Source: Boothiomyces macroporosus
Lineage: Eukaryota; Chytridiomycota; Chytridiomycetes; Rhizophydiales; Terramycetaceae
Direction: 5' to 3'
Assembly: GCA_027604185.1 (NCBI GenBank)
Contig: JADGKB010000042.1
Span: 1-64,000 of the forward strand
Length of the DNA stretch: 64,000 nucleotides
The notes below the pieces were generated by a model, which was not told the DNA's origin, did no database searches, and was given only the letters and a program-made list of their open reading frames with translations. Shown one piece after another: positions 1 to 11,745 of this stretch. The translations under genes and the position numbers were made by a program. Every line of letters begins with the position of its first letter. The stretch's first letter is position 1.

Positions 1-816
1 TACACTGCCGATAGAATTGGCCTTGGCCCTATGTTGAACGGAGGCTCATTGGACTTGTGGAACGACGGATGCACCAACAATGCTTTCTATGGATGCTCCC
101 GTCAATCCAACGGCGCAAACATCATCAACCCCATCCAATCTGCGTTGATTAGAACCAAGAACACTGTCTCAATGAAGTACGGCAAGTTGGAAGTCCGTGC
201 TAGGCTTCCAAAGGGCGACTGGAAGTGGCCAGCCATCTGGTTGATGCCTCGCGACAACAAGTACGGAACTTGGCCGGTATCTGGGGAAATCGATATCATG
301 GAAGCCAGAGGAAACGGAGTCAACTATCCTCACGGCGGATACAACCAAATGGGCTCTACTTTGCACTGGGGTCCAGATTACTTCCACAACGGTTACAAAT
401 TAACTCATCAAACTTACACTCTTCCAAATGGAACTTTTGCTGACGACTTTCACGTCTTTGGATTGCAATGGAACTCTACCAACATCATCACCTATGTCGA
501 CGATCCATCCAACGTAGTTTTAAGTGTAGATACAAAGAACATGTTCCTGAAAGGAAACTTTGGAAATGTTGCCAACCCATGGCCAGCTACCCATCCACAC
601 GCTCCGTTCGACCAAGACTTTTATTTGATCATGAACGTTGCAGTCGGTGGAATGTCCGACTTCTTCCCAGCTGACGGAACCAGACCATGGTCTGCTACTA
701 CTCAAACTGCCAGCTTGGATTTCTGGAACGCAAGAGGACAATGGATGCCAACTTGGCCTACCGACAACACTGGTGCATTGGCTGTCGACTGGGTTAAAGT
801 TTACAGAGATTGTTAG
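1..816 (+). CDS. GH16 endo-beta-1,3-glucanase-like protein (5' partial)
   Basis: Secreted glycoside hydrolase family 16 enzyme of the laminarinase / beta-glucan-binding-protein type, predicted to cleave beta-1,3-glucan outside the cell. The frame is open from the window edge, so the signal peptide and first ~65 residues (seen in the two other copies) lie outside. The catalytic GEIDIMEARG motif (E-x-D-x-x-E) is encoded at 283..312, and Trp-rich substrate-cleft segments are intact. It ends VKVYRDC-stop. No intron. It is nearly identical to the copies at 15954..16970 and 17816..18838 but on the opposite strand, across the transcription-factor cluster. An AATAAA lies about 10 nt after the stop. 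Family assignment is firm; the exact substrate is inferred. Confidence 0.93.
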   Translation, partial: YTADRIGLGPMLNGGSLDLWNDGCTNNAFYGCSRQSNGANIINPIQSALIRTKNTVSMKYGKLEVRARLPKGDWKWPAIWLMPRDNKYGTWPVSGEIDIMEARGNGVNYPHGGYNQMGSTLHWGPDYFHNGYKLTHQTYTLPNGTFADDFHVFGLQWNSTNIITYVDDPSNVVLSVDTKNMFLKGNFGNVANPWPATHPHAPFDQDFYLIMNVAVGGMSDFFPADGTRPWSATTQTASLDFWNARGQWMPTWPTDNTGALAVDWVKVYRDC

Positions 817-885
817 TTTTTGAAAATAAATGCTTAGGGTATTCCTTAACTTTAGTTTGCTTCACACGTCACCTTCGACAGCTAG

Positions 886-1804
886 ATGTTTCGCCGGGAT
901 AATATCAATTACAACTCAGTTTATTCTACTCTGCAGCTTACAATGCAAATAATTTTATTGGTGATAACTATAATATTTTGGATGTACACGTTGGCATCAC
1001 CAGTCTTCAAAAAGGACACGTATAACCTGAAAATCAATCTCCTATTATTCTCGAGTACAGTCTCTCAAGCATTTTATATCCCATACTTTAATTTTTCTGT
1101 GGACCAAGTGCTATTTCAAATGGTCTGTGGAATAATGATATTCACAATGTTCCTACTGACAGGATATTGTGAATTGGACTTTTTGAAAATCATTAGTGTT
1201 ATTAGCATATTAAATAATGAATTAGTTTCAAAACTACAAATCGTCTGGATCTTTTGGTGTATCTTGGTAGGGCACATTCCATCGGTTGCATATTATGTAA
1301 CGTATGCTGTCAGTAGTAGCCCTGAAGCAGTACAAATGTCGTTTAATGTAATTGCTAGTAACCTAGATTCAAAGATATTGCGCGTTAATATTCAACGCTT
1401 CCTGTGTGATAGTAGAGCTAATGCTGGCTACAACTGTTATAACAACGATACACTCATATATAGCAAGAAAGTACTCCAAAGAGGAAGAAAACATTCGTCT
1501 GTCTAAAGCATTGGGAAAGTATGCCCTTCTAAAGCATCTCACATTTGGCATAGGGGCGAATAACACCCTATGTATCCTCCTGTTTTCAATCCAATTCATT
1601 TTAAAAGATCCTTTGCACCAATCTCTTGCTGGAAATGCATCCCATATTCTTGCACACCTCACACCATCGTTAATTGCATACAGATTTCTAGTCTGCCAGA
1701 ACTGCCTTTTCCCAGCGGCGGATCAAGCAATAGAGCCAACAGGAAGAATAAGACTAATCAACAAAAGCGAGACAGTCTCACTAGCCAAAACAAGAAAAAT
1801 TTGA
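886..1804 (+). CDS. Orphan multi-pass (about 7-TM) membrane protein, paralogue A
   Basis: Join 886..1347 and 1367..1804 (intron 1348..1366, 19 nt, GT-AG) gives 299 residues. About seven hydrophobic segments are visible, starting with a strongly hydrophobic stretch at residues ~16-40. Conserved with paralogue B: YIPYFNF, TGYCELDFLKIISVI, a basic loop IHSYIARKYS, a late QNCLFP motif and an AKTR tail. The layout resembles a receptor-like seven-helix protein, but I do not recognise the family and name no ligand. It follows the GH16 stop by 69 nt. Splicing was checked by continuity of the paralogue alignment across the intron. Confidence 0.82.
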
Positions 1805-1933
1805 AACTAATATTCAATACACACCGGTCATTACTACCTAAACCAATAAAGATACTTGTAATCATACCGGCGAATAATTATTTCCAGCCATCTTTTAAAA
1901 CCTTGATTTTTAAAGTTGTAATCACGTCATCCA

Positions 1934-2851
1934 ATGTACGACCCAACATACCTTCGATCCAACTCTACATTGGCAACAATCCAATTATGCCTACAAATAA
2001 CACTACTCGTAGTTACAATTGTATTCACATTTTACACTGTTTTCAGCCCGCTCTTCAAGAAAAAGTCTTACAATATCAAAATCAAATTACTCTTACTCTG
2101 CTGCATAATTTCTCAATCGCTTTATATTCCATACTTCAATTTCAATGTTGATGTCGTGCTGTTTAATTTCCTTTGTGATATGGCTATATTTAATACCATA
2201 TTGATGACAGGCTATTGCGAATTGGATTTTATCAAAATCATCAGTGTAATTACAGTCTTCAATGAAAAGAAAGTAACAGTGTTACAACGACTATGGATTA
2301 TATGGAGCCTAAGCATTGGCCACTTTCCCATCATTGCCTTTACGATAATCAATTACGCAGGAACACAAGGCAGAGTTTTACAAGTCGCCTATAGCGTAAT
2401 ATTACATTTAAATTAGATTGAGCAAATCAGTTCAATGGTATTCGATATTACATGTGTCATATTTGAATTAATACTTGCAACGATTACCGTTCGAGCAATC
2501 CATTCTTACATCACTACTAGGTATTCTACAGAAGATCAAGAAATAAACTTGGAGAAGGCATCAGGGAACTACAAGAGTTTGAAATATTTTACAATTGCGA
2601 TAATCTGCAGCACGTCAATATGCTGCTGGCTTTTTGGGATGCGGTACGTTTACAAGGATATTTACTTGCAGATACTTACAAGTAATGCTGCTCAAGTAGT
2701 GGTTCAGATCACTCCCATTCTAATTGCATATCGCTTTCTGTTATGTCAGAACTGCATTTTTCCTACCAAAATGCCTTCGTCGTCTTCCGTCCCAAGCGGA
2801 AATAGTCCAATTAAAAGTTATACCATGGCGAAAACAAGAGTTATTTCATAA
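1934..2851 (+). CDS. Orphan multi-pass (about 7-TM) membrane protein, paralogue B
   Basis: Join 1934..2395 and 2417..2851 (intron 2396..2416, 21 nt) gives 298 residues, almost the same length as paralogue A directly upstream, with the intron at the matching alignment position. Shared blocks include the YIPYFNF and TGYCELDFIKIISVI segments, the IHSYITTRYS loop and the RFLLCQNCIFP segment. This is a tandem duplication old enough for strong divergence between conserved helices. A sensory or transport role is possible; nothing in the sequence decides. No TATA box is evident. Confidence 0.82.
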
Positions 2852-2897
2852 TTGTTGCGGAAAAATTAAACTATTTTTTCCCAAGAATAAAATCAAC

Positions 2898-3708
2898 ATG
2901 TGGTACTACTTTCTACCACTGCTATTAGCATTCATTCCCCTGACAAGGAAATCCAAAACAAATTCGCTGTTCATATCGACGACGTTTCACAAGCGCTTTC
3001 TGCCTAAAAAACACCAATTCAAGTATCCAGTTATATATTTCGGTATTGATTTAGATAGCACAGACTTGCCATTCCTATTCTCATTTAATCGCTTCAACCT
3101 GTTTTCAATCTATAGCTCGGATTACGGAATTGAGGGGAAATCAATCAAACAGAGCACACTGGATAAACTGAAAGAATTTGGGATCGAAGGAGTAGAAAAG
3201 ATCTTTATGGTAACTACACCGAGGTTCCTAGGAATCGGATTCAATCCTTTAAATGTGTTTTATTGTTACAAGGGATCTGAATTGATTGTGTTGCTTGAAG
3301 TAAACAATACGTTCAAAGATCGCGAATGGTACATCTGCGATAAAAATACCAAAATCAAGGACAAGCCAAATGCGTTAGGTTAGTTTAGTTAATGCAGGTA
3401 CCTTTGCGTTCAAAAAGAGCATGCATGTATCACCGTTCAATGATATGCAAGGTGACTACCACTGTACTGTAATTGCACCAAATGAAAAGATGGATGTTCT
3501 ACTAGAGCTTAAAAAGGAAGAGCTGTGGCTCATCGCGCGAGTGAATGGACTGGCTTACGAATTCAATTCTTTGAATTTGTTGATTGTGTTCATCTCATTC
3601 CCATTCACACTTGTAGCTACGTACTTCCGCATCTGCTATGAAGCATTCTTTATCTATCGCAAGATGAAAATGTACTACAAGAACCCCAAAAAGAAAGCCA
3701 AAACATAG
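2898..3708 (+). CDS. DUF1365 family protein
   Basis: Join 2898..3378 and 3398..3708 (intron 3379..3397, 19 nt) gives 263 residues. The family hallmark MHVSPFND followed by GDYHCTV is present, together with the upstream GFNPLNVFYCY segment. A hydrophobic N-terminus (residues ~2-14) suggests a membrane anchor, and a second hydrophobic stretch lies near the C-terminus. The family's biochemical role is not established; in bacteria its members are often found beside fatty-acid cyclopropanation genes, but no such neighbour is seen here. The start is the first ATG after the upstream stop, 46 nt downstream. An AATAAA follows the stop closely. Confidence 0.85.
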
Positions 3709-3718
3709 GGAATAAACA

Positions 3719-5295
3719 TTATATTTTCAATTTATGGAAATCAAGATTGATTGGTCTTTGAAGTGTGAGATGGGAATCATTGGCTCTAAATTCTCCGAAT
3801 AGAATTGCAATATTTTCGAGACTCAGTTCTGTCAAGTATAAAATCATTTCTAGAAATAGGGGTTCTCTTTGCAGTGCTTTGCCGTGCAATTCTAGAATTT
3901 TTAAATGTATATTGAGGGCTTGCTGAGTTTCCTTCTTTGGATTAATCTTGCTCGAGATCAACAGGAAAATGGCAGGTTCGAGTATCATATTAGCGATATA
4001 AGTGTTGATATGCTTCAATTCAGGGTTGAATTGGATAATCAACAGTAGTGAATTTGCGTTATTGAGAGCAATTTCCAATCCTTGTTTATAATAGAATTTC
4101 TTTTGAATCTTTTTTCGATGAATTACATCTTGCAATAACAATGGAAACATTGCTAGAATGTATAAATGATGATACTGAAGCTCGTTAAATAGAACCATCC
4201 AATCTTGATTGCGATTAGCTCGGATATCTGCTTTTGATTTTGAAGCTATTGGTTGGTATACCGTATACCATTCTTTTAGAGAGCCAATGATACTTCCATA
4301 CACATACAATGCGCTGTTAAGCTCTTTTTTCAATAATTCATGGACAAATTTGTTGATCTTTACCTGAATTCTTGCAAGCAAGATTCTGTAGGCTTGCAAG
4401 TTGAGATTGGGTATTGAAGCGGTAAACCATTCTGGGCTAGACATGATTTCTAGGCCGTATTGATCTCGCTTAGAGTGAAAGGTGAGATGTGCAGGGAGAA
4501 AGCACTTGAGATCGCTCTCTTGTATGATATCTTCATTCTGCCTTCTCGACAAGGAGTACATCCAATAAATAAACCACCAGATACGCCTAAATTAGTTGCA
4601 TTTACCTGTAATTCTCCCTTTCATAATCAAAAGGAGTAAGTTTGGCAATTTCGACTTCGCTATTTATACCAACGGTTCTGGCAAGATTGATGGCAAGCTG
4701 TAGGTAATCATGACCACCAGGTCTTTGTAATCTAAAGACTGCCAAGACAGACAAAGAAACAGTCAACACTGACAACACCGTTGGCTCATTGATAAACGGG
4801 AACGAGAGTGCTTTATCCAAGTAAAAGTTGGCCATATCTATCCTAGTAATTCCAAACGGTATATTCGTCGTAAACATTGCTCCAGCAGAGTAAAAGATGA
4901 ATCGGAGGGGCCAAAACTGCTTTGCGCTAAACCGCAAGAAATCTTCAGACACGAAATAGTAATATTGATCTATTTTATCGAAAGCTAGTTGAAGTAGTTC
5001 GTCGTGGTCCTGGTTAAATAAATAGTCCTCTATCTGCGGGGAGGTGTATATCACTTCCTGTGGTGGTTGCTCCTGCCGCCAGGTCCTATTAGGTACAATT
5101 AATAGTGATTCTAGATTTCTTATCCTAGCATCCCAATTTTCAATGTCCCTTTGTTCCGTTTTAGAAAACGAATATGTACATTTCATGTTCTTGTCCTGGC
5201 AGAGCGCACAGGGATGACCTCTGGTACATTTCCGTTTCTCGTTAGTAAACACTTACCCTTTTGATGCAATAATCGCAGGTATTGTTGAGTTTCAT
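3719..5295 (-). CDS. Zn2Cys6 zinc-cluster transcription factor 1
   Basis: Exons (transcript order) 5295..5257, 5237..4606, 4586..3719; introns 5238..5256 and 4587..4605, both 19 nt; 512 residues. The zinc cluster is textbook: Cys at residues 7, 10, 17, 23, 26 and 33 (C-x2-C-x6-C-x5-C-x2-C-x6-C) with basic residues between Cys2 and Cys3. A middle-homology (fungal-specific TF) domain follows, with RIWWFIY and a helix-rich C-terminus. Nuclear DNA-binding regulator; target unknown. The first intron splits the zinc cluster between Cys2 and Cys3. Unlike its five paralogues it has its second intron at NYR/RIWW and lacks the one at FR/LQ. A CGG-N10-CCG pair lies about 190 nt upstream. Confidence 0.92.
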
Positions 5296-5767
5296 TTCTG
5301 TTCTGAGGCTAAATTTTTTTAGGGGTGTTTAATGGAGTAAGAAAGCGCAACCTGCATACAATTTGGAATAATGCTTAAAAACTAGCAAGTATCAGCCGGA
5401 TCATGGATTCGATGCAGGCAGATTCGCTCAATTGCATTTTACGCCGGGTACTTGTAAACTGTTCCATTAAAACTTTCGGCGGGTGTAGATTCCCGCCAGA
5501 TAATCTTTAAAGACATGACTTGCGGAAACTGTCCAATATTAAGCAAATTGTGGAATTAGAACGAGAAATTAGAAAAGTTGTGATTTTTAGATTCTAAAAT
5601 GTAGGTAATCATGTCGATCAATGGAGTTGGCCGACAATGAGGCACCAAACTAAAATACCGCAAATTAGGCGCAAGTCCCAAGTCTGAATCCACAACGATC
5701 TATAGATCCAAACACACACAACTGAATTCATTTGTAATATTCAGATTATTTATTAGTCTATATATAA
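5296..5767. other. Intergenic: promoter side of TF1
   Basis: No gene seen. It holds an inverted CGG-N10-CCG pair (5480..5495) inside a longer GC-rich inverted repeat GGCGGG...CCCGCC (5478..5497), the classical site shape for Zn2Cys6 dimers. Otherwise AT-rich with nothing recognised. Confidence 0.6.
5480..5495. promoter_or_regulatory. CGG-N10-CCG inverted pair upstream of TF1
   Basis: Inverted CGG/CCG half-sites separated by 10 nt. Zinc-cluster dimers bind such pairs with a protein-specific spacing. Possible autoregulation or cross-regulation within the cluster; inference from motif and position only. Confidence 0.4.
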
Positions 5768-7405
5768 TTAATTGATCAGTTGCCTGATATCCATTGTCTT
5801 GATACCAACTGTCGGTTTCTGTGAGTTTATGTGCCAATTAGCAGCCTTGAATTCACCATACTTTAATGTCAGATCTTCCAGCGCGAGCATTTTCAACTTT
5901 TGCAAGATCAAGTAGAATGTTGGCTCCCTCTCTAGGTATTTTGCGTGCATTTGCAGCACTCTGCAGTGCAGTTCCAAGCTAGTAGTGTGTGATTCAATGT
6001 AGGGATATGCTTTGGCGGATATCAACAAAATTACTGCCGATTCAAAGATCAGCAGAGCAAAATAAGGGTCAAATGAGCTGAACGAGTTGGGAACCTTGAG
6101 AATATTTGTTAGAATATGGTTAATTTCCATTGAGGCATTTAGAGCAACAGAGTAGAATAGCTCGCTTTTCAGTGGCTTCTTTTTCAGAATAGTTTTCAAG
6201 ATTCGAGGATTAATCAGGTTGATGTATTGCGTCAAGTGGTGAATGCGGAGAAATACAATGGGCCAATTGATTTCTGAATCTCGATTAGGGCTTTGCTTTA
6301 ATAACTCATCCTGGGCATCAAAATATGTTTTTGCTGAAAGTTTCCACTGGTTGAGGGAACCAATTATACTTCCTATTATATACAATCCTTCTTTTATATG
6401 GCCGCATAACTCTTCAAATACATATTTATGAACCTGGATTGTAATTTTGCACATTATTCCACGCAAAGAGTAAAAGTCCGAAATGGAGTTGCTCGGCGTA
6501 AACCACTGGTTGTTTTGCATGATTTCTGTTCCATAATATGTAGCTTTAGATTGGTCAAGTGTTGGTAAAAACAAATTGTGGTCTTTAAATTCTATGATAT
6601 CTTCATTGTGCTGCCAGAGAAGCGCACATCCATTGTAAGTAAACCACCATATGCGTCTAAATGCTTCCTGTTCATCAGGATCTGAAGAAAGTTTTTGTAT
6701 TCCTTCCTCCGAGTTGAGTCCGATTTCTTTTGCGAGTGTAACAGCGAATTTCAAAAGCATTTGCGGATTATCTACCTTTGCTAAGCCTTGAATTAATTTG
6801 AATTACTAAATGAAAACAAGGAGATAGTTGCCAGCGCGAAAACAGAATATGGAGTTCGCTCCTCAGAAAATTGATAGCTAATTGCTTTCTGAATGAAAAT
6901 GTCTGCCAATTCTATCCTGTTACATATTCCAGAAGGTATCTGATGAATTTTTGCCAGCATTGAGCCACTTCCATACAGGATATAACGCAATGGGGGAAAT
7001 TTCTCGCAGGTTTGCAAAACAAACTCTCTCGTAATAAAAAGATATCCGGGTTCAAACACATCCAGCGCATATTGCAATAGTTCCGGGTGTGGCTTTTCAA
7101 ACAGTTCTTGCTCCAGCTCTTGTGATAGCTCCTTCACACTTGATTTCTTTTCGATTTCGCATATCCGCTTTTCCCATCCATGTCTGAATGGCACTAATAA
7201 ATACATTTCAATCGTCCGTATCCTCGTTTCCAAATTGTACTGTGTTTGCTGTTGCACAGACTGGATTTTTGAGTAGCTATAAATGCACTTCTCTCCCTTT
7301 GTTGTGCAAAGTGCGCAAGGGTTCTCTCTGCTACATTTCCGCTTCTATGTTATAAAGACGTACTCTTTTTATGCAATAGTCGCAACTATTTTTTAGCTTC
7401 AACAT
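5768..7405 (-). CDS. Zn2Cys6 zinc-cluster transcription factor 2
   Basis: Exons 7405..7364, 7344..6807, 6786..5768; introns 7345..7363 (19 nt) and 6787..6806 (20 nt); 532 residues. Zinc-cluster cysteines at residues 8, 11, 18, 24, 27 and 34 keep the same spacing as TF1; exon 1 carries one extra codon. The middle-homology region contains FRRIWWFTYNGCALLWQ and NEDIIEF, shared with the paralogues. Predicted nuclear DNA-binding regulator. Intron 2 sits at the position shared with TF3-TF6 (F(S/R)/LxK). A GC-rich inverted repeat with CGG-N12-CCG lies about 90 nt before the ATG. Confidence 0.92.
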
Positions 7406-7978
7406 TTTGGAAGGAGTAAAAATGGTGGTGGATTTTGCCAACTAGATTTTCCCAATTTTTTTGGTTGAATTTGATTGGCTGAGAAGTGGGGTGGCGGTGG
7501 GTATCAAGTCCGCCGCCCACCTCCCATTGGAACAAAAATCGAACCAGGGTTAACGAATAACGATCAAAAGAAGAAACTTGGTCATGTGTGAAAAGAGACG
7601 TTGAATTAAAGTAAATTTGGGTTGCAAGTGGTAACCTTGATTATTACTTTTGATTCATAGCGTGTAATATAATTATCCGCAATTGGAAGCGAAAAAGGAA
7701 ACGAGAGAGAAAAACTGCAAAAAAGAGGAATTATCGTGCATTTCATACGAGGAACAGAATGGTAGTAAATTTCTTTTTTGGAATCTATTCTCGAAGCATC
7801 TATTGGATTGGGCTTTATATTTGATCGTATTTGGTTTTTTAAGAACTCTTGAGGTGAAAAATTGATCTCTTGTACTGGATTACAGAAAGCGATATTCACA
7901 GATCATTAAGTATAAACGTCATAATGCTTTTATTTGATTATGTGAAAGTTTGCTGTAACAGGAAATCCAAATGTAATC
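7406..7978. other. Intergenic between TF2 and TF3
   Basis: No supported gene; short open frames here have no family features. Near TF2 a GC-rich inverted repeat (GGCGG ... CCGCC, 7494..7515) includes a CGG-N12-CCG pair at 7496..7513. A TTTGATTGGCTGAG (inverted CCAAT) lies at about 7470..7483. Confidence 0.5.
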
Positions 7979-9601
7979 TTAATTTATCAAGAGATTAATA
8001 TCTATTTTGCGCTGCTCTGGTAACGGCTGCTGAGAATTTATATGCCAATTAGATGCTTTAAATTCACCAAATTTCAAAGCAATGTTTTCTATATCAAAAG
8101 CTTCCAAACACTTCAAGATGTTGTAAAATGTCGGTTCTCTATTGAATGCCTTGGCTAGTTTAATGAGAATTTCATAGTGCAAGCCAAGACTCTGTTTGAA
8201 CCGTCCTATTCCTACAATTTTCAGTTTCAACGCACACAGCAGGATGAATGCAGATTCTACAATCAAGACTGGCAAGTACATATTCCAATGGCCAAATATA
8301 TTTGGGAAATCTTTTACGTACGACAAGATTTGTGCAACTTGTATAGCAGCCTCCACGCCGTCCATGAAAAATACACTATTTTGGACTTTTTTTCGGGAAA
8401 GGATAATCTTTAATGACTTTGGAAGTATAGCTACCACTTTGAGGCACAGAAGATATATTTTTGTTGCAATTACAAGCCAGGTTTCTGCAGGGTCAGCAAC
8501 TTCTTTTCGCTTCACTAATTGCTCGTGTTTATCGAAATATCGCTTCATATCAACCTCCAAATTTCTAAGCGACCCTAAAATCGTTGACAATATAAATGTG
8601 CCATCTTTCAACTCGTTTGATAATTCTTGAAAACTGTATTGATTAATTCTGACTTGAATTTTAGCCAAAATTACTCGGTAAGCTTGAAATGAAAGGCCAC
8701 CAATTGAAGGGGTAAACCATTCATTGGTATTCATGATTTGTATTGCAAAATACTCGTTTAACGTATGAACGTTGTTTTTTGATGGCAGGTGAACGCCAAT
8801 TTCATCAAATTCAATCAGATCTTCATTATTCTGCCTTGATATTCCATAGCAATTGAACATAAACCAGAAAATATTTCTGATATCTTCCTGTTCTTGCGCA
8901 TTCTTGGCAAGCTTGGCTATTCCCGCTTCAGAGTTTAAATTAATTGCCTTTGCTAGCTGAACTGTATATTTCAAATACAAATACGCGTTTGCTTTTTGCA
9001 ATCCTAAAATTAGTCAGAATTACGAAAATGAGAAACGGCAATTAATAGCATTGTCAGAACACTATAAGCAGATTTATGAGCTGTAAATGGGTATGCTTCA
9101 GCTTTTAGCAGGTAGATATTAGCCATTTCTAGTCTGTTTTTTACTCCTGGTGGTATCTTTGTAGTGAACAATGAACCAGTGGCACACAAACAGTGATATA
9201 ATGGTTTAAATTTTAAAGCTGCTTGTCGCAAAAAGTCTTGTCTAATATAATGCTGGGCTGTATTTATTCTGCTTAATCCCAGCTCTAATAACTGGTGATT
9301 ATCCTTGTCAAACAGCTCGTGGGATAGTTGTGATGAAATTACTAGAGGAGACAAATCTATTTCCAGTTCGGGCACCTTCTTTTGCCAAGCGTGTTGGTAA
9401 GGTACAATCAAAAGTGCCTCTAATTTCCTGATACGATCATCCAAATGATTCATCTTTGGTCCTTTTGCAGAAGTACTATATTTACAATCCATTCCTTTTT
9501 CATTGCAAAGATCGCAGGGATTTCCGCGACTACATTTGCGTTTCTAAATTAGTGTTCTTTACCCTGAGGATACAGTAATCACATGTATTATTTTGTTTCA
9601 T
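7979..9601 (-). CDS. Zn2Cys6 zinc-cluster transcription factor 3
   Basis: Exons 9601..9563, 9543..9024, 9003..7979; introns 9544..9562 (19 nt) and 9004..9023 (20 nt); 527 residues. Cys at 7, 10, 17, 23, 26, 33 form the zinc cluster (CDYC, then CSRGNPC, then DLC...). The conserved paralogue body includes RNIFWFMFNCYGISRQ, NEDLIEF and the FGEFKASNWHINSQ tail close to the C-terminus. The first intron again splits the zinc cluster. A CGG-N10-CCG pair (9657..9672) lies ~56 nt upstream of the ATG, the same spacing as at TF1. Confidence 0.92.
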
Positions 9602-9656
9602 TTGCAAAGTTTACATTGAACGAAAAATTGCAAGCCACCTTGGAAATGGCTTACAG

Positions 9657-9672
9657 CGGATTCACTTTTCCG
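9657..9672. promoter_or_regulatory. CGG-N10-CCG inverted pair upstream of TF3
   Basis: Half-sites CGG and CCG in inverted orientation 10 nt apart, the same geometry as the TF1 site. Candidate zinc-cluster binding site; motif-based inference only. Confidence 0.4.
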
Positions 9673-9855
9673 TCAATTTTTAATTTTTAGATACGGGTTA
9701 GAACGATGACCAGATCTGATACAAGTTATTCCCAGTGTTGTATAACAACCAAATGATCTTGCGTGGTGATGTGAGGGCCTGCCACGAATAAAACAAGCCA
9801 GAAAATTCGTAGAAATCTCCAAAAATAACGCAGCCCAGAAATATCCTCCAGATTG

Positions 9856-11498
9856 TTAATTTATTAATTGGCTGATTGCGATTGGTTTGATTTCAGGTTT
9901 GGGCTTTTGGGCAGTATAATGCCAATACTCTGATTTGCATTCACCATATTCTAGAGCCAAGTGTTGTAACTCGCAGCTTTCAAGGTGCTTTAGAATTTCA
10001 TAAAAGTTTGATTCGCGATTGTAATTCTGAGCATGGCGCTGGAGTATGGAATAATGATTTTCTAGGTGTTTTTTTACCAATTCATCACTGTGTTTAAATG
10101 TATTTTTAGGTATTTTCTGTTTTAATGTACATATTAGGATGAATGCAGATTCCAGTATCAAAAGAGGAAAATAGGTATTCAGATATTCGATTGACTCTGG
10201 ATTGGCTAGCATCAGTTCAATAATTCTCCCATTTTCGATGGCTGCATCCACTGCATCTTTAAAGTACAGTGCGTTCTGGATCTTTTTTCTAGTCAAGATG
10301 TTCTTCAGTATGCTTGGATTTAATAATATCACGATCAAGAAATTCATCTGAATGAGCGAGAACATAATCACCCATGTTTTTTGAGGGTTATCAATCTTTG
10401 AACTTTGAATGCCTTTGATTGTCGATTTAAAAACGTCTCCTGCATTGTTCTTCAGCTCCGTAATGGAGGTCAATATTGTTCCGAGGGCATAGTTCGCATC
10501 TGGTAAAGATTTTTCGAGGTCTTTGTACACATACTTGTCCACTTTGATTTGTATTCGCAATAATACCGCTCGATAGGCTTGAAAATGCAATCCTTTTACA
10601 CTAGGAGTATACCAACCATCACATTGCATTGCACTTTGCATATAGTAATTAGGTGTCCGCTCTTCTATCGAGTTTCTGCATGGTAAAAATATATCGTTGT
10701 CACTATCAAAAATAATATCCTCATCATTCTTTCGCCCCAGCGCGTATCCTTGATATATTAGCCACCAAATCCTTCGTAAGTTTTCCTTCTCGTATTCATT
10801 ACTGGCCAATTTTTCAATTTCAGTCTCGCGATTCAATCCAATACCCTTCGCGACAATCGCCGCGTATTTTAAATATAGCAGTGCATTACTTTTCTGAAGT
10901 CCTAAATTAGCGATTGGATACGAAAGCACGTCATGGCAAGGTGGCATAAAGCCAGTGCAGCATCCGGAGATCTGTCCTTTATGAAAGAATAATTTGCACT
11001 TTTCTCCCAGTATATATTTGCTAATTCTACTCTGTTGCGGACAAATGGTGGTGTGTGCTCGACAAATAGCGCTCCATTTGCACATAATACGTATAACAGC
11101 GGCTTGTATCGTTTACAAGCTTTCCGCAGATAATCCTCCATTACGAAAAAATAGTGGAATTTGAATTTTTGATAGTATATTTCCACCAAATGATCCAGAT
11201 TTTTGTCGAATAACTCATGCTCTAATTCTGGAGACAATAAAACAACTTCTGGTTTGGACATTTTGCTTTTTTTGGCCCAGTCAATCTTGTAGGGAATAAG
11301 CAACATCGATTCCAGTTTGCCGATCCGCACTTCCCAGTTGTTTATATCTTCAGCGTAATATCGAGCGACACTATAGACACAAGGCAGATTCCTCGTTTTA
11401 CATAATGCACACGGCTGTTCTCGATTGCATTTCTTTTTCTATGGTTAGTGTGGACTTACTCTCTGTATACATAAATCACAAGTATTATTAAACTTCAT
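9856..11498 (-). CDS. Zn2Cys6 zinc-cluster transcription factor 4
   Basis: Exons 11498..11460, 11438..10922, 10901..9856; introns 11439..11459 (21 nt) and 10902..10921 (20 nt); 533 residues. Zinc cluster CDLC-IQRKKK-C-NREQP-CALC-KTRNLP-C is complete. The body shares LRRIWWLIYQGYALGR and NDEDIIF with the paralogues and ends in KPIAISQLIN, like TF5 (KTVAICQLIN). The cluster-splitting first intron is conserved. A CGG-N8-CCG pair lies at 11533..11546, ~35 nt upstream. Role: DNA-binding regulator with unknown target. Confidence 0.92.
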
Positions 11499-11617
11499 CT
11501 TTGCAGTTCAAAGTTTTTATGGGGCTGCAAAACGGAAAAATCTCCGCAGAGAAATTAATTGGGTAGACCCTTGTGATCAGACCTACCAAGAGTAATCTTT
11601 GGTTGATGGGGAGAAAG

Positions 11618-11709
11618 TAATTAACAGTTAGAATGAGTAATAATTAACAGTTAGAATGAGTAATAATTGACAGTTAGAATGAGTAACAATTAACAGTTAG
11701 AATGAGTAA
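11618..11709. repeat. Tandem repeat, 4 x 23 nt
   Basis: Four head-to-tail copies of a 23-nt unit (core ACAGTTAGAATGAGTAA) at 11618, 11641, 11664 and 11687 with one or two mismatches between copies. It lies between the TF4 start and the TF5 stop. Confidence 0.95.
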
Positions 11710-11745
11710 TAATTTGAGAGAAATTTGTAAATATTTCTATTTGAA

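Noticed and set aside
11618..11709. Possible CRISPR array
   Set aside because: Copies are directly adjacent with no spacers, in a eukaryotic intergenic region; an ordinary tandem repeat.
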